A model generated the notes under the pieces. The model searched no databases. It had not been told where the DNA came from and saw only the letters and a list, made by a program, of their open reading frames with translations. Both the position numbers and the translations under genes were made by a program. Below, piece by piece: positions 19,494-28,824 of a stretch of DNA of 64,000 nt; the stretch's first letter is position 1; every line of letters starts with the position of its first letter. Source of the DNA: Gammaproteobacteria bacterium (GTDB taxonomy: Bacteria > Pseudomonadota > Gammaproteobacteria > SZUA-152); contig JAADGF010000055.1 of the NCBI GenBank assembly GCA_013152545.1, forward strand, positions 1 to 64,000. The letters run 5' to 3'.

Positions 19494-20642
19494 TCATTTA
19501 CCGACAATCATTTTCGTCATCTCTTTTAATTCAAATAAAAACGGCTTTATATCCGTAAAAGAAAATGTTGCAAAAACATTAGCTTTTAACAACGTCAACA
19601 AGTAATCTGACTTACTGATTTTTTTGTGGCGAACCAAACCCTCATTTTTTGAAAAACAAGTATAAAAATCAGTTTTTAAATCTATCCAATATTTTCCACT
19701 CCGCTTTGTATTGTGAATATTAAAATCATTCGGCTGCAAAAGGAATTTCAAAAAATCGTAGCCAGCCGCTAACCCCAGCGCATATTGAACCCAAGGTCGA
19801 GCGTTAACTTCTATTACGTAATTTTTACCCGTATCCAACGAATGAAGTATCTCTACTTCGGCTATGCCATAATAGTTCAATAGCGTTAGCGTTTTTATGC
19901 CAATTTGTTCAATTTGTCGGTTTTTTCTTAGTTCCACATAAGTGCCGACGGCACATGCACTAGCGGTTGGCCTTGTCTTTACCGTCACATAAGCGACACA
20001 CTCATTGTTTGTACGTACTGCTGCTACCGAATATTGTACTAAATTTTGATTCAGCAATGACTCTGTAACCAATGCTTCAACACCCTCGGAAGCAAAACAA
20101 TCCAGCCACGTTTGCAGTTCTTTTAAGTCTTTAACTTCTAGCGCTTTAGGCACCTTCATTGCTTTATCTGAATGCCGCGTTTTAGCTGGCCTTATGAATA
20201 AAGGATATTTTATCGATTTTTCGTCACAGTATAACTCTTCTGAAGAATAAATTTTTGGTGCAGGAATTTCATTGGCCTGACACCATAAAGAGAATTCCTT
20301 TTTTTCCACACAGATAGCCAATGATTCATTTTCAGGATGAAATATTTTTTTATAAACAGCCTCCAATTCGCTCCGATATTCAATGATAAACGCCAGCCAG
20401 TCATCACTGGTGGCAATTAAGTAAAGATCATTTGTCGTTGCACTCGTCAATTGCAGCAGCCTCTTTAACAAACAGGACCGAGGAACATCCGTTGCCACAA
20501 TTGTTTGCGCACGAGAGGATTTAGTGGTAATACCATTGGCCGTATCAAATACAATGGGTTTAATGCCTAATTCATAAGCATTTCGAACAACTGTTAATGC
20601 AGTTTGCGTACTGCCTAATATCACTAAAGTGGCATTCATCAT
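19494..20642 (-). CDS. ATP-grasp family ligase
   Basis: 382 residues. The start MMNATLVILGSTQTALTVVRNAY is a pre-ATP-grasp nucleotide-binding fold. IKYPLFIRPAKTRHSDKAMKVPKA matches the ATP-grasp lysine region, and EVEILHSLDTGKNYVIEVNARPW carries the metal-binding Glu and Asn-x-Arg end of the active site. Such enzymes join a carboxylate to an amine through an acyl phosphate. In a glycan locus it may attach an amino acid to a sugar acid or build a small side group. The start is at one of two adjacent ATGs (20642 or 20639) without a clear ribosome site. Its exact substrate cannot be inferred. Confidence 0.8.
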   Translation of the reverse strand: MMNATLVILGSTQTALTVVRNAYELGIKPIVFDTANGITTKSSRAQTIVATDVPRSCLLKRLLQLTSATTNDLYLIATSDDWLAFIIEYRSELEAVYKKIFHPENESLAICVEKKEFSLWCQANEIPAPKIYSSEELYCDEKSIKYPLFIRPAKTRHSDKAMKVPKALEVKDLKELQTWLDCFASEGVEALVTESLLNQNLVQYSVAAVRTNNECVAYVTVKTRPTASACAVGTYVELRKNRQIEQIGIKTLTLLNYYGIAEVEILHSLDTGKNYVIEVNARPWVQYALGLAAGYDFLKFLLQPNDFNIHNTKRSGKYWIDLKTDFYTCFSKNEGLVRHKKISKSDYLLTLLKANVFATFSFTDIKPFLFELKEMTKMIVGK

Positions 20643-21172
20643 GAGTTACACACATTAGTCGTACTGCCAGCCAACATTATTTTCCCCGTGAATAGCCGAC
20701 AAACAAAGACTGAACAGTAAGAATGTGCGTTGACTGCATTACACAATTGATATTCGAAGGCAAACACGCTGTGGAATGGTGTGAAAAAAAAATGGGATTT
20801 TGTCATGATCTTTTCCACCGTTAGTTAAATAAATTGGCAATTCAAATTCAATTCGGTCATAACAGACATTGTCAGCACAGCAATAAGCCCTACGGTTATA
20901 CCAGCTTTACATAATAAGTTGACCATTAACATATAATATTTATATAATTTGCGTTGGATTCTGCCAGCCACTGACAATAAATGACAACAAAACACCTGAG
21001 TATTCATTGTCACAAATCACCTTTCTTTGGTTTTTTTAATTAAGAATTTACATAACGAAAGACGAAATGAGTTAGTCTTATGATTTCAACTACAAAATCA
21101 GCATTTTAGCGGAATTTTATACAAAAACAAATATATGAATTATCCTCTTGCTGTGTTTAAGCTTATTTCAAC
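20643..21172. other. Divergent intergenic region
   Basis: 530 AT-rich bases separate the ATP-grasp gene (minus) from the TPR gene (plus). It must carry both promoters. I see no convincing consensus, RNA or repeat in it, and the short minus-strand ORF (20825-21013) lacks a recognisable domain. Confidence 0.5.
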
Positions 21173-21796
21173 ATGACGACGACTCTACGTTGCGTTATGC
21201 TGCTGATCTCGATTCTGGTATGGCAAACTGGGTTTGGCGTGGAATTTCGCGACGGTGGACCCAATGATTATTACGATGCGGCATCTTCCCGCCGTTTTCA
21301 GCGAGTACTCAACTCGGTCGAAAAGCTACATCTACACAAAGCAATAGCCCATCTCCAACAAGGTCAAATAAGCGCCGCATGTCTTGAAATAGAATTCACG
21401 TTGCGCTGGTACCCTAACCACCCCAGGGGGTTACAATTCGTCGCCGAATTGTACGACAAACATGCGTGTCCCAACAGCAAAACCGCCGAAGAGCACTTTA
21501 CCACTGCCCAAAATTTTCGTCCCAATGATCCTATCGCATATATTTTATATGGATTGTATTTGCATAAAAAAGGCTTTTTAGAAAAAGCCGCCAAGCAATA
21601 CAACCTCGCGTTGCCGTTGGCACCCGAGTCATCTGACCTTCATTATAATCTTGGGCTTTTATACATAGAAACAAAGGACTATGATAAAGCATTACACCAT
21701 GCGAAAAAAGCTTACGACATTGGCCACCCATTGCCAGGGCTTAGAAAAAAACTTAAAAATCTTGGCTTGTGGCCAGACACTGCAAAAAAAAACTAG
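21173..21796 (+). CDS. Exported TPR-repeat protein
   Basis: 207 residues with an N-terminal signal peptide (about 1-22). Degenerate then clear tetratricopeptide repeats follow, the best ones in the C-terminal half (PIAYILYGLYLHKKGFLEKAAKQYNLAL and SDLHYNLGLLYIETKDYDKALHHAKKAY). TPRs are protein-docking helices. This one probably acts in the periplasm as a scaffold for EPS assembly or export. It lies 62 bp before the asparagine-synthase-like gene and is likely co-transcribed with it. It is much shorter than PrsT at 47.9 kb and is not a fragment of it in any obvious way. Confidence 0.75.
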   Translation: MTTTLRCVMLLISILVWQTGFGVEFRDGGPNDYYDAASSRRFQRVLNSVEKLHLHKAIAHLQQGQISAACLEIEFTLRWYPNHPRGLQFVAELYDKHACPNSKTAEEHFTTAQNFRPNDPIAYILYGLYLHKKGFLEKAAKQYNLALPLAPESSDLHYNLGLLYIETKDYDKALHHAKKAYDIGHPLPGLRKKLKNLGLWPDTAKKN

Positions 21797-21858
21797 TTGT
21801 ATTTCGCAATCAATAGTCCAGTTTCTTTATTTAATAGAACACGTTAAGAAGGTTAAGT

Positions 21859-23724
21859 ATGTCAGGAATATTCGGGTGGTCGTCTCTAACGGATTTAAAA
21901 CAAGACAATGAAGCAATTTTATCTTCATTTGCCGCATCCATTACTCCCCCATCCACGGCGGTATTATCTACTGTGTCTGGAAATCACCATGGACTTGTCT
22001 CAGATACGCTGAAACCGACCCACATTCAATATGACAATCAAAATTTTTATATTGTCATTCAAGGCAAGCCAACTTGGCTGAACAACAAACTTAAACTACA
22101 ATCGGAAAAAACCAGTATTGAAAGAGTATTCATTGAATACTACCTTAAAAAAGGCCCTCAAATATTAAACGAGCTTAGCGGTTCATTCGCTATTGCCTTA
22201 ATCAATACTGACAAAAAAGAAACACTTCTTGCCATTGACCGAGCAGGCATTTACAACCTTGTATACACTCTTTCGTCAGGTTGCTTACTTTTTGGCTCCA
22301 GTGCCGATTACTTAAACACACACCCTCTTGCCACTCCTGAATTAAACATCCAGGCCATTTACAACTATCTATATTTTCATGTAATCCCAGCACCGGATTC
22401 TATTTATAAACAATATGTACAGTTAGCACCCGGTTCATATATACAACATAACAACGGAGCCATTACTGAAAATCGATATTGGAAAATAACATTCGATTAC
22501 CAAACCCCATATAACATCAAGGCACTGAAAAAAGAATTCCTCGGGCTATTAGAAACAAGTGTCGCATCTATCACCCAGGACACACAAAAATCCGGTGCTT
22601 TTTTAAGTGGAGGTACTGACAGCTCAACCGTTACGGGTATGTTAGGCAAAGTCACCCAGCAATCCCCTCACTCCTTCTCCATTGGTTTCGATGCCGAAGG
22701 TTTCGACGAAATGGAATTCGCAAGATCATCCGCACGGCATTTTTCCGCTAAACACCATGAATATTATGTTACCCCGGATGATATCGTATCGGCGATACCT
22801 AAAATAGCAAAAGCCTATGACCAACCCTATGGTAACTCATCAGCTGTTCCTGTGTATTATTGCGCACTTCTGGCAAAGAACAACAATATCGATAGGTTGC
22901 TAGCAGGAGATGGCGGGGACGAATTATTTGGAGGAAATACACGTTACGCGAAACAGAAAATTTTCTCTTATTACGATACCATGCCACACTTGTTTCGGCA
23001 CCGTATTTTGGAGCCATTGTTTTTAAACCTAGCATCCAATATTAACTTATTTCCCGTCAATAAAATCAAGAGTTACATTAATCAAGCTTCCGTACCGATG
23101 CCAGCCCGGATGGAAACATATAACTTGCTAAGCCGTTTGGGGGCATCAAAAATATTCACCGCTGACTTTCTTCACCAGATAGACCAAGAACGTCCTCTTA
23201 AACTCATTGAAGAAGAATATTTTTCCTCCCAATCCAATAATATAGTGAACCGAATGGCGGCTACGGATTTAAAATTCACCTTGGCTGACAACGATCTCCC
23301 TAAGGTAACGAAAATGTGTGCACTTGCTGGTATAGATGTTTCTTTTCCTTTGCTTGACGACAGGATTATTGAATTTTCAGCAAAATTACCGCCTGATCTC
23401 AAGCTTAAAGGAACAAAATTACGCTATTTTTTCAAAGAAGCTTTGAAAGATTTTCTACCACCTGCAACATTAACCAAAAAGAAACAAGGATTTGGTCTAC
23501 CATTCGGTTTGTGGCTATCAATTCACAAACCATTACAGAATTTGGTTTTCTCAAACCTAAATTCCCTTAAAGCAAGAAACATTATCAATCCAGAATTTAT
23601 CGACGAACTAAAATCGACTCATTTAGGAAGCCACGCGTCCTATTATGGCACACTAATTTGGGTGTTCGTCATGCTGGAGCAATGGTTTGAGCAACATCCT
23701 AGTCTATCAAACTTTAAACTCTAG
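21859..23724 (+). CDS. Asparagine-synthase-like amidotransferase lacking the Cys2 nucleophile
   Basis: 621 residues. An AAGAAGG ribosome site fixes the start, so the protein begins MSGIFGW. The class II glutaminase domain normally starts with catalytic Cys2 (MCGI), but here it is Ser. The C-terminal ATP-pyrophosphatase domain is intact by eye: GAFLSGGTDSSTV is the PP-loop (SGG-x-DS type), followed by RLLAGDGGDELFGG. The protein may use free ammonia, or join a different amine to an AMP-activated carboxylate, as beta-lactam and lasso-peptide relatives do. In O-antigen loci such proteins amidate uronic acids. The other copy at 32.7 kb retains Cys2. It is convergent with the deacetylase gene, only 5 bp apart. 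Confidence 0.85.
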   Translation: MSGIFGWSSLTDLKQDNEAILSSFAASITPPSTAVLSTVSGNHHGLVSDTLKPTHIQYDNQNFYIVIQGKPTWLNNKLKLQSEKTSIERVFIEYYLKKGPQILNELSGSFAIALINTDKKETLLAIDRAGIYNLVYTLSSGCLLFGSSADYLNTHPLATPELNIQAIYNYLYFHVIPAPDSIYKQYVQLAPGSYIQHNNGAITENRYWKITFDYQTPYNIKALKKEFLGLLETSVASITQDTQKSGAFLSGGTDSSTVTGMLGKVTQQSPHSFSIGFDAEGFDEMEFARSSARHFSAKHHEYYVTPDDIVSAIPKIAKAYDQPYGNSSAVPVYYCALLAKNNNIDRLLAGDGGDELFGGNTRYAKQKIFSYYDTMPHLFRHRILEPLFLNLASNINLFPVNKIKSYINQASVPMPARMETYNLLSRLGASKIFTADFLHQIDQERPLKLIEEEYFSSQSNNIVNRMAATDLKFTLADNDLPKVTKMCALAGIDVSFPLLDDRIIEFSAKLPPDLKLKGTKLRYFFKEALKDFLPPATLTKKKQGFGLPFGLWLSIHKPLQNLVFSNLNSLKARNIINPEFIDELKSTHLGSHASYYGTLIWVFVMLEQWFEQHPSLSNFKL

Positions 23725-23729
23725 CCGCT

Positions 23730-24680
23730 TTAAGCAACGCGAAAATAGTTATTCAATAACCGAAACATAAATCGTCCAGGGGTTTTATCCCACGGAGTGA
23801 ACCGACAAAGCTGATAAGGATCAGAATGCCGATTGGATACCCCCCAAGTAGTGGAAACGGCTGCCCTAAAACCTAGCGATTTCACCATCGAAACGTGCTT
23901 GTCGTTATAATCCTGCCCCGGTTTACCATTGGGGTAAGCAAATAAATTGATATCTGACCCCAAAATTTTTTCCAGGATATTTTTATTTTTTTCAATTTCA
24001 GACAATGCCATCTCATCATCTATTTTTGTCAATATTGGATGTGTATCCGTATGAGCGCCTATTTCCATCCCATTTTCATACAATTTTTTAACCTGCCCCC
24101 TTGTCATCATAATATCAGCAGCAATTGTCACCTCTAAATCATGATTAATTGCTTCGGTAATCGTAAATCGAGTCGCGTACGGTAAATGTTTTATTTTTTT
24201 TAATAGATCGCTGATCGCAAGCTTGCGCTCCTCAACGGTATGCATTGAATACTTGCCTAACTCATATTTGGTTAAATCAAGGAATGGTGATTGTGTATGA
24301 GAAATTGATTCTATGATTCGATCATTCCACATACAACCACCATTTAAATAAGCAGTGCTAATAAAAAAAGTCGCAGGCACATTCCATTTTTTTAAAATAG
24401 GTAGCGCCACTTCATAGTTATCAGCATAACCATCATCAAATGTCACACACATCGCTCTTGCTGGCAATGTCCCATTCTTCATGCGCTCAACAGCATCGCT
24501 TAGTTTAATCACTCGAAAATTTCTCGAAATTAATCGCATTTGCCAGTCAAATTCCACTGCATTGGTTTCTTCGTCTCTGTAAAGGTCTTCACTCGCCAAT
24601 ACTCTATGGTAGATAAGTATTGCTAATTTAGCCTTTCTACCACTTGAAGAACATAATGAGATTAACGGCTTGAATATCAT
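23730..24680 (-). CDS. Polysaccharide deacetylase (NodB-type)
   Basis: 316 residues. CVTFDDGYADNYEVALP is NodB motif 1, with the metal/base Asp pair. GAHTDTHPIL gives the two metal-binding His of motif 2. The remaining NodB fold extends to NLFAYPNGKPGQDYN, the motif with substrate contacts. The family removes acetyl groups from N-acetylated sugars. No signal peptide is clear, so it may act on cytosolic lipid-linked intermediates. It is probably the third gene of a minus-strand run: ligase-like membrane protein, methyltransferase, deacetylase. The run's genes are separated by short gaps or overlap. It is a different subfamily from the DUF3473-type deacetylase at 39.2 kb. Confidence 0.87.
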   Translation of the reverse strand: MIFKPLISLCSSSGRKAKLAILIYHRVLASEDLYRDEETNAVEFDWQMRLISRNFRVIKLSDAVERMKNGTLPARAMCVTFDDGYADNYEVALPILKKWNVPATFFISTAYLNGGCMWNDRIIESISHTQSPFLDLTKYELGKYSMHTVEERKLAISDLLKKIKHLPYATRFTITEAINHDLEVTIAADIMMTRGQVKKLYENGMEIGAHTDTHPILTKIDDEMALSEIEKNKNILEKILGSDINLFAYPNGKPGQDYNDKHVSMVKSLGFRAAVSTTWGVSNRHSDPYQLCRFTPWDKTPGRFMFRLLNNYFRVA

Positions 24681-24712
24681 ATGTCAGATTCCACGATTAT
24701 TTACATTACTGT

Positions 24713-25468
24713 TTAACGTGCTGGACGCATTCTTATAATAAAAGAATGACTTAACAACAACCCGATCAACGGGATGTTTCTCATGATCCACAAAAATCCA
24801 GGCGCTTCAAGTAACCACTGAAATCTCTTCAGTCGATAAGGTAAAATAGGCAACCAGTACAATTCCACATCTTTGTTGTTCAGTTTTTTTGCTAACTGTA
24901 TTAAATTTGCAGGCGAATCGTACCGTAAATGCATCGATTGTTTTTTTATGGTGCGAATAAATCGTGTCCAAATATTCGGTAAACACCATTTATTCAGTGC
25001 ATCAATCCATATTTCACCATCAGCTTGTACCGTACGGCTTAAACGGTGTAACGCAGCATCTGGACGTTGAAGCGCCTGCATTACCCCAAAGCAAATGGCA
25101 CCATCGAATGCGCCATTTGCAAACGGCAGCATCGTAACATCAGCAACGGCCAAAGGAGCCGTTCCACCAAGTTTGTGTTTGGCTTTTTCGATGGTTGGAT
25201 AGGAATAATCCACACCAACAACGTCTTTCCCCGCCTTAATTAAATGATTTAAATAAGTCCCCGCACCACACCCTGCATCAAGCCACAATGTACCTGTTTT
25301 ATTTTTATCCCAAACACGCAAAAACGCTCGTATTCGCACTTGCAGACTGGTGGAACTCCAGCCTGCAATCCCCGCATCATTATCATGAGTTCTTGCGAAT
25401 AGTTCGAATCGTTTTTTCCAATCTTTTTCGAAATTCAAATGACTTTTCAGATTTTTTTTGTTATCCAT
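24713..25468 (-). CDS. SAM-dependent methyltransferase
   Basis: 251 residues of class I methyltransferase fold. Motif I is LWLDAGCGAGTYLNHL (about residues 60-75), followed by VVGVDYSYPTIEKAK with the acidic ribose-binding residue and by VADVTMLPFANGAFDGAICF (motifs II-III). It is most like the methyltransferase type 11 family. Its first codons overlap the end of the upstream ligase-like gene by 8 bases, suggesting translational coupling. It may cap or modify a sugar or lipid carrier of the EPS; O- or N-methylation cannot be told apart. Confidence 0.85.
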   Translation of the reverse strand: MDNKKNLKSHLNFEKDWKKRFELFARTHDNDAGIAGWSSTSLQVRIRAFLRVWDKNKTGTLWLDAGCGAGTYLNHLIKAGKDVVGVDYSYPTIEKAKHKLGGTAPLAVADVTMLPFANGAFDGAICFGVMQALQRPDAALHRLSRTVQADGEIWIDALNKWCLPNIWTRFIRTIKKQSMHLRYDSPANLIQLAKKLNNKDVELYWLPILPYRLKRFQWLLEAPGFLWIMRNIPLIGLLLSHSFIIRMRPAR

Positions 25469-26762
25469 TATACCTCTGATTATGCTGGTCAGTCATTTGA
25501 GTATTATTCTTGATTTGCTGATTTTCCTTCACCACAATGACTTTCGTCACCACCAAAATCGCCGCTAAATGGTATATCAAATCAAAATAAGACAATCCTA
25601 AAAAAGCCCCGGAAACACAATATCCTACCATGCTTATTTGAATCATTGGAGCCAATGACTTCGCCCAACTTAGCTCCGGTTTATCACGGGTATTTTTAAT
25701 GATCCAGGTCCCCGTTCGCCAAGTAAGAATTAAAAATAGCAAATACAAAAACAACCCAATAAAACCATGATGCCCCAACACTTGAAAATAATTACTATGC
25801 GCTGCTTGAAATCTTTCCCCTTCCTGAACCAAGCCTGGCGAGAATCTCATGTAGTTTTCCGGCACAAAACTCTCAAACCCGCCACCTAATAATCGCTGAG
25901 AAGCCATATCATAAGAAAATTCCCATGCTTTTATGCGCCCCATAGCCGAGGCATCTTCTTCGTAAGTCTCAATGGTTTTCATTCTATCTAACCATTGACT
26001 AGGCATAAAAATTAACGCAATTGGAACGGCTAAAATCACCGATGTTGCAACAAGGAGTTTTCGATCGCTTTTTAAAAACAGAAAAAACCCCATGGCACAG
26101 ACTCCCAATAATGCACCTCGCGAATAAGTTGCTATTACCGCCACTACCGTTAACGCCATAGCGGCGTAGAAACCACGTTTAATCCACTTATTTTTCGACT
26201 CCCCCATCAAATAGTACATTAGCGGCAAAGTCATCACCAACGCCAAACCCAGTTCCGTATTGCCTGTAATGAACGTATCAGGAGGCCCCAGCACATGGGC
26301 GTTGCCTCCTGTGGCAATAGCAAATACACCACCTTTCACACCGTAAAACCCCAGTGATAACACAATTACCCAAATCATATAGTATATTTTTTCTTTGGTA
26401 TTGATCACTAACAATGTAATCAAGATCACTAATTGTATCTTTAGGACTTTAATATAAAGACTCATGGCACTGTCAAAATTTATCGCAAATACAGTGGTAA
26501 CCCCCATCCACCCTATGAATACTAACAAACAAACGGTAACAGGCGTTAGAGGAAAACGTTTGGGGTCCTTGGAAAATATCAACCCAATTATTGTCACTAA
26601 TGCGATTAGTTGCGCAAAAGGAAAGGTGTATGCATGACCCCAGGCTAAGCGATGAGGGGCCATGTATCCTATCCAGGACCACAAATAGATACCAATATGA
26701 GGACGAGTAAATGTGTAAATTAAACCAACGAACACTACTAGAAATATGATTATATCACGCAC
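25461..26762 (-). CDS. O-antigen ligase-like membrane protein, exosortase A-associated
   Basis: About 433 residues from the GTG at 26762, where the sequence begins VRDIIIFLVVFVGLIYTF, the usual start of this family. The frame extends to a TTG at 26849 with no ribosome site. There are roughly ten to twelve membrane segments. A large loop between late segments contains FQAAHSNYFQVLGHHG, the conserved Wzy_C/O-antigen-ligase region. It matches what is called the putative O-glycosylation ligase of XrtA systems (TIGR03097). It may polymerise the EPS repeat or transfer glycan to a protein. It is the only polymerase-like gene I see in the window. Confidence 0.83.
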   Translation of the reverse strand: MRDIIIFLVVFVGLIYTFTRPHIGIYLWSWIGYMAPHRLAWGHAYTFPFAQLIALVTIIGLIFSKDPKRFPLTPVTVCLLVFIGWMGVTTVFAINFDSAMSLYIKVLKIQLVILITLLVINTKEKIYYMIWVIVLSLGFYGVKGGVFAIATGGNAHVLGPPDTFITGNTELGLALVMTLPLMYYLMGESKNKWIKRGFYAAMALTVVAVIATYSRGALLGVCAMGFFLFLKSDRKLLVATSVILAVPIALIFMPSQWLDRMKTIETYEEDASAMGRIKAWEFSYDMASQRLLGGGFESFVPENYMRFSPGLVQEGERFQAAHSNYFQVLGHHGFIGLFLYLLFLILTWRTGTWIIKNTRDKPELSWAKSLAPMIQISMVGYCVSGAFLGLSYFDLIYHLAAILVVTKVIVVKENQQIKNNTQMTDQHNQRYNG

Positions 26763-27675
26763 AATATCAGCTACTTTTTTCGTTGTATCTCTTAAATACG
26801 GAGTAAGTAATGAAATATTTTGGCTCACCGCACAAAACCAAATAACCAACCATTTTACTCACCGCTTCTGCCTTTCACTCAACCTGATTAAGCGATATTC
26901 CAACATTGCCAAAACACACCAAATCATTCACGGAACTCGGCAATGTTAATTCTAACGATCGCACATCTAAGGAATGGGCACATAGCCCCTGTTGACACCC
27001 AGCCTCTGCTCCATTCCCTACACGTGGACACACCCCATCAGCCCGTCTCGGCTGTTCACGCGATAATTGCGTACAGTAAGTTCATGTACCTTACTGTCCT
27101 GTCGGCACCAACGACAACAACTCGAAGTGAAACGATTATTCTTGCCTTATGCTCAATCAGAGCAAACACGGAAATTTTTTAAACAATCTGTCTGTTCGAT
27201 AAGCAACCCGGAACCCCGGGTATTTTACCATACAGGTTATTTAGTGTAGTATGCAAATCGTTAATCCATATTAGTAATCTACAGTCCCAGCTGTAAACGG
27301 TTTCGGTAGACAGCGATGACTGGCACCAAACACGACAAAATCATCCATTCGTTAAATGCAAGCTGGACAGGAAGGCTGGCATTAACCTCCAGAAATCAGC
27401 AATAATTCAGCTGAGATATGATTTTCACGTAAACATGTCGAGTAATGTTACACAACTCAGAACATTTCAGAGATTCTCGTTCAGAAAGCGGCCTGTTTAT
27501 CATAGCGCAAGCACATGATTTCCGAAAACGCCCCCTTCCATTCTTGCTCCAAGTTGAACGCAGGCAATAAATTAGCCATTCTGAAATCGGTATGACCTCG
27601 CAAAACATTGCCAAGTAAAATTTCGCTAGAAAAACGATTTCAGTATACTAAATATCGTATTAAAGAGTGTTTACT
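26763..27675. other. Divergent intergenic region with GC-richer patch and hairpin
   Basis: This 0.9-kb region separates the ligase-like gene (minus) from a glycosyltransferase (plus). A visibly GC-richer block (about 26965-27150) has no recognisable coding content. It includes a hairpin at 27073-27097 with 8-bp arms (ACAGTAAG and CTTACTGT) around 9 bases. It could be a relic of a mobile element. No known RNA family is recognised, and the remaining part looks non-coding. Confidence 0.45.
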
Positions 27676-28824
27676 ATGAAAATTTTACATGTAATCCACA
27701 GCCTATGCCGTGGCGGTTTAGAAAATGGAATAGTAAATTTGGTCAATTCTCTTCCCCCAAATGAGTTTGAACATTCAATCTGCTGCCTCGATTCCAGCGG
27801 TGAAATGGCAGACAGGATGACACAAAAAATTAAAATTATTGAAATGCACCGCAAGCCCAATGAACTGAAATTACCATTCCGGCTTGCAAAAATAATCAGC
27901 ACGTGGGAACCCGATATTATTCACTGCAGAAATTGGAATAGCTGGTTTGATACCGTTTTGGCACACCGCATTTCAAGAACATCAGCGTCATTAGTGTGGA
28001 GTTTTCATGGATTTGCCGACGGCGATTATTTTCCGTTCAGACGGCAAGTTGTATCCAAGTTACTATCCTTGTTCACTCCGGAGTTATTTGCGGTTTGCAA
28101 AGACAGTGCAGAACGTTTTGCCAATAAATCACGAATTCCGGTAAAACGGTTTAACGTACTTTACAACGGGGTCAATACCGTAAAATTTCAACCCCGTGCT
28201 AAGCACCGTAAAACGGTGCGAACTAAATTCAATATCCCTCAAGAACGAATTTTTATAGTCGTGGTTGCCAGCCTAACCCCCATCAAAAATCACAGCGATT
28301 TAATTGATTCTATACACATAATGGTCAACACGCATCAGCTATCGCCCTGGGTTTTATTTTTGGGAGATGGCCAGTTGCGGGATACATTGGAAGCACAAAT
28401 CAATAGACTGCACTTAAGTGAGTACATTCAATTACGCGGTAATAGCGACAATATTCCAGAGTATTTGTCAGCAGCAGATATATTTGTTTTACCTAGCCAA
28501 CTTGAAGGCATGAGTAATGCGATTTTAGAAGCCATGGCTTCGGGTCTACCTACTGTCGCAAACAACGTTGGCGGAAATCAGGAAATAATAATCTCAGGAA
28601 AGACTGGGTATTTATGTGAGCACGGTAACCCCGGGGAGATGGCCAAAGCACTGATACGACTCTGCCAGAATAAAGAACTTAGAAAATGCATGGGACTCGC
28701 TGCGAAGCAAAGAATAGAACGCACCTTCTCTATCGACGCCATGACAACAGCCTATAGACAATTTTACCATCAAATATACGACAAAAATTGCCTCATCCGC
28801 AAAAGGAAACGTAAGGAATCATGA
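27676..28824 (+). CDS. Glycosyltransferase GT4, XrtA-associated type
   Basis: About 382 residues from the ATG at 27676, which has AAAGAG upstream; the frame also opens at a GTG three codons earlier. The start MKILHVIHSLCRGGLENGIVNLV is the classic GT4 acceptor-domain start and matches the XrtA-associated glycosyltransferases (TIGR03088-like). The donor site shows PSQLEGMSNAILEAMASGLP, the conserved E-x7-E type motif, followed by NNVGGNQEII. No membrane helix is visible. It ends in a 4-base overlap with the next gene, so both are translated together. It likely transfers a hexose from a nucleotide donor; specificity is unknown. Confidence 0.87.
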   Translation: MKILHVIHSLCRGGLENGIVNLVNSLPPNEFEHSICCLDSSGEMADRMTQKIKIIEMHRKPNELKLPFRLAKIISTWEPDIIHCRNWNSWFDTVLAHRISRTSASLVWSFHGFADGDYFPFRRQVVSKLLSLFTPELFAVCKDSAERFANKSRIPVKRFNVLYNGVNTVKFQPRAKHRKTVRTKFNIPQERIFIVVVASLTPIKNHSDLIDSIHIMVNTHQLSPWVLFLGDGQLRDTLEAQINRLHLSEYIQLRGNSDNIPEYLSAADIFVLPSQLEGMSNAILEAMASGLPTVANNVGGNQEIIISGKTGYLCEHGNPGEMAKALIRLCQNKELRKCMGLAAKQRIERTFSIDAMTTAYRQFYHQIYDKNCLIRKRKRKES

